Position numbers and translations under genes: made by a program
Shown here: one piece after another, positions 62,208 through 64,000 of the stretch
Numbering within the stretch: the stretch's first letter is position 1
How the letters are laid out: the number at the start of each line of letters is the position of its first letter
Notes under the pieces: generated by a model
What the model was told of the DNA's origin: nothing
Databases searched by the model: none
The model's input: the letters and a program-made list of their open reading frames with translations, nothing else
Assembly (NCBI GenBank): GCA_041391765.1
Contig: JAWKNJ010000028.1
Location: 25,579-89,578 of the forward strand
Direction of reading: 5' to 3'
Length of the DNA: 64,000 bases
Source of the DNA: SHAN690 sp041391765
GTDB taxonomy: Bacteria; Bacteroidota; Bacteroidia; Flavobacteriales_G; Salibacteraceae

Positions 62208-62960
62208 ATGTTCGGAAAGATAGCTGACATATTCAGGAAACGTGAGGTGCTTCTGCCCCCAGCGGATCTTGGTGTTTTGAAGGTAGACGTTCATTCTCAC
62301 TTTATTCCCGGTATTGATGATGGAGCCGATTCGATGGAAACATCGCTGGAATTGATTGGTAAAATGGCGGAGTTCGGGTACAAAAAGGTGGTCACGACCC
62401 CACACGTGATGAGTGACTACTATCGCAACACGCCCGACATTATTCGTTCCGGTTGCGACAAGGTGAGAGAAGCGCTTTCAAAGGCTGGGATTGATATTGA
62501 GATTGATTGTGCAGCTGAATATTATCTCGATGCTGAGTTGATGGACAAAGTGAAGAAAAGAGAGCTGCTCACCTTTGGAGACAACTACGTGTTGTTTGAG
62601 CTGCCTTTTTTAAATGAACCACCCAACTTAGCCAATGTGGTGTTCGAAATGCAGTTGGCTGGATATAAACCCGTGCTCGCACACCCGGAGCGCTACGCGT
62701 TTTGGCACATGGACTTTGACAAGTACGAAACCATGATCGACAAGGGAGTCTTACTTCAATTGAATATCAATTCACTCACTGGACATTACTCACCCATTGT
62801 GAAAAAGATCGCCCAGCAATTGATTGAAAAAGGCATGATCGAACTGCTTGGTTCAGATTGTCATCATGCGGGTCATATCGAGTTGATGAATCATGCCAGA
62901 CAATTAGAGCCTTTGCATGCGGTTCTGAAGAGTGGAAAACTGAAAAATAATCAGCTTTAA
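62208..62960 (+). CDS. CpsB/CapC-type tyrosine phosphatase (PHP fold)
   Basis: ATG 62208 (MFGKIADIFRKREV) fits; an earlier ATG at 62181 adds nine residues that overlap the cyclophilin gene. The 250-residue enzyme shows PHP metal-binding motifs: KVDVHSHFIPGIDDGAD, VTTPHVMSDYY, LAHPERY and GSDCHH. Such enzymes dephosphorylate tyrosine kinases of capsule or exopolysaccharide export systems. No kinase or polysaccharide gene is next to it in this window. Its stop overlaps the fabD stop by four bases. Confidence 0.9.
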   Translation: MFGKIADIFRKREVLLPPADLGVLKVDVHSHFIPGIDDGADSMETSLELIGKMAEFGYKKVVTTPHVMSDYYRNTPDIIRSGCDKVREALSKAGIDIEIDCAAEYYLDAELMDKVKKRELLTFGDNYVLFELPFLNEPPNLANVVFEMQLAGYKPVLAHPERYAFWHMDFDKYETMIDKGVLLQLNINSLTGHYSPIVKKIAQQLIEKGMIELLGSDCHHAGHIELMNHARQLEPLHAVLKSGKLKNNQL

Positions 62961-63832
62961 GCCTGGCTTACCTCAGCCTCTCGCTCGATCTTCTTGACCA
63001 AACCTGAAAGCACTTTTCCGGGACCGACCTCCACAAAGTGAGTCGCTCCGTCAGCTACCATCTGCTGAACAGACTGTGTCCAACGCACTGGAGCGGTCAA
63101 TTGAGCGATCAGATTCTTTTGAATAGATGCGGGGTCAGAAACGGCACTTGCGGTTACGTTTTGGTAGACTGGACAAATAGGTGTGCTGAATATTGTCGCT
63201 TCAATGGCAGCTTGCAATTCTTCTCTCGCAGGTTCCATTAATGGGCTGTGGAATGCTCCTCCAACAGGAAGTTGCAACGCTCGTTTTGCTCCTTTTTCAG
63301 TCAATTGCTCGCAGGCAATACGTACGCCTTCATTGGAGCCGCTAATCACCAACTGTCCGGGACAATTGTAGTTTGCAGCCACAACCACTTCGTTGATTCC
63401 TGCACAAGTTTCTTCAACTACATCGTCTTCCAATCCCAAAATGGCAGCCATCGTAGAAGGGTTCATCTCACAGGCCTTTTGCATTGCCATTGCTCGCTTA
63501 TACACGAGGTTCAGTCCATCTTCAAACGTCAACGTCTTGTTTGCTACCAGCGCTGATAATTCTCCCAAACTGTGACCGGCAACCATATTTGGAGCAAATC
63601 CTTCAATGGTCGAGGCTAGGATAACTGAATGCAAGAAAACAGCAGGCTGCGTTACTTTAGTTTGCTTTAGGTCTTCATCCGAACCTGAGAACATTATATC
63701 GGTAATATTAAATCCAAGGATTTCATTCGCCCGTTCGAAAAGCGCACGAGCACTAGCGTTGGACTCATAAAGTTCTTTACCCATTCCTGAAAATTGGGCT
63801 CCTTGTCCTGGAAATACGTAAGCTGTCTTCAT
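62957..63832 (-). CDS. fabD: Malonyl-CoA:acyl carrier protein transacylase
   Basis: FabD (291 residues) loads malonyl units from CoA onto ACP in fatty acid synthesis. The start FPGQGAQFSGMGKELY, the nucleophile motif VAGHSLGEL (serine in GHSLG), GGAFHSPLM with the catalytic histidine, and VEVGPGKVLSGLVKKI are complete. It lies ten bases upstream of the end of folE on the same strand. Confidence 0.96.
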   Translation of the reverse strand: MKTAYVFPGQGAQFSGMGKELYESNASARALFERANEILGFNITDIMFSGSDEDLKQTKVTQPAVFLHSVILASTIEGFAPNMVAGHSLGELSALVANKTLTFEDGLNLVYKRAMAMQKACEMNPSTMAAILGLEDDVVEETCAGINEVVVAANYNCPGQLVISGSNEGVRIACEQLTEKGAKRALQLPVGGAFHSPLMEPAREELQAAIEATIFSTPICPVYQNVTASAVSDPASIQKNLIAQLTAPVRWTQSVQQMVADGATHFVEVGPGKVLSGLVKKIEREAEVSQA

Positions 63833-63842
63833 AGTTAGTGGT

Positions 63843-64000
63843 TTAGCTCAGGTGAGCTGAGATAAGGCTGATAAATTCTTTTCTGGTCGCGTCTTTAAGG
63901 AATTCTCCTGTAAATGCTGATGTAGTAGTGACGGAATTCTGCTTCTGCACACCACGCACCTGCATGCACATGTGCTTCGCTTCAATCACAATGGCTACGC
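63843..64000 (-). CDS. folE: GTP cyclohydrolase I, C-terminal fragment (5' end outside window)
   Basis: The frame is open to the right window edge and ends at TAA 63843-63845. The last 50 or so residues read AIVIEAKHMCMQVRGVQKQN, then a TTTSAFTGEFL segment and a C-terminal ISLISAHLS, which is the conserved end of FolE (including the zinc-binding CMQ cysteine region and the QxRGVQK motif). FolE makes dihydroneopterin triphosphate for folate and related pterins. It is upstream of fabD on the same strand with a ten-base gap. Confidence 0.92.
   Translation of the reverse strand, partial: VAIVIEAKHMCMQVRGVQKQNSVTTTSAFTGEFLKDATRKEFISLISAHLS

Noticed and set aside
1..64000. CRISPR arrays, insertion sequences, phage genes, tRNA or rRNA
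   Set aside because: No regularly spaced direct repeats, no transposase or integrase frames, no cloverleaf or rRNA-like conserved stretch was seen when reading the window.

Overview
The window looks like chromosomal DNA from a free-living, aerobic member of the Bacteroidota, most likely a Flavobacteriales-type bacterium. The support is: alternative complex III (actABCDEF) followed by cytochrome oxidase coxBA, the type IX secretion/gliding protein SprA, a type IX sorting tail on a surface protein, many families typical of the phylum (DUF3078, DUF6029, Omp28-like, GH3-like, short AtpC, split atpDC), promoters with the TAnnTTTG -7 motif, and frequent TTG/GTG starts without Shine-Dalgarno sequences. 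This is mostly a conserved housekeeping stretch. I see no prophage, insertion sequence, CRISPR array, rRNA or tRNA. No gene-free gap exceeds 300 bases; the largest are about 219 (16869-17087), 211 (56379-56589) and 189 bases (59505-59693).

Layout. 1-3300: tail of a pseudouridine synthase, a small XRE regulator with a perfect inverted repeat at its divergent promoter, and two lineage-specific exported proteins. 3451-11912: envelope genes (AsmA-like, orphan histidine kinase, DUF2461, DUF3078, an enoyl-CoA hydratase gene split by one stop codon, a MORN-repeat protein). 11928-16409: rimP-nusA-infB with a terminator-like hairpin in its leader. 16410-28412: SPOR protein, then the eight-gene respiratory operon actABCDEF-coxBA, closed by a terminator. 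28428-30452: ruvB and queG. 30409-34220: minus-strand operon tlpA-DUF6029-Omp28-small barrel, in which three consecutive products carry paired cysteines. 34373-45432: zinc-less sirtuin, maeB, ruvA, sprA. 45468-47849: gcvH, VanZ-like, two TonB-type proteins. 47850-50653: cysC-cysD-cysN sulfate activation. 50714-56378: deoC, GH3-like, a predicted repeat protein, deoxynucleoside kinase, an unknown exported protein. 56417-59567: YiiX-like lipoprotein, a doubly frameshifted lipocalin-like lipoprotein, and atpDC. 59616-64000: ribF, an LRR protein, a 46-residue lipoprotein, a cyclophilin, a CpsB-like phosphatase, fabD, and the tail of folE.

How the genes work together. Quinol oxidation by alternative complex III, oxygen reduction by CoxAB, and ATP synthesis by the AtpD/AtpC-containing ATP synthase form an aerobic energy chain. 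RimP, NusA and InfB link ribosome maturation, transcription and translation initiation. SprA exports proteins such as the one at 1753-3291. The tlpA operon may be an envelope thiol system. No clearly new defence or mobile system is visible. The best leads are the tlpA-DUF6029-Omp28 thiol operon, the rimP leader hairpin, the XRE operator, and the disturbed region next to atpC (double frameshift, start codon hidden in a palindrome, and an atpC-like tail remnant).
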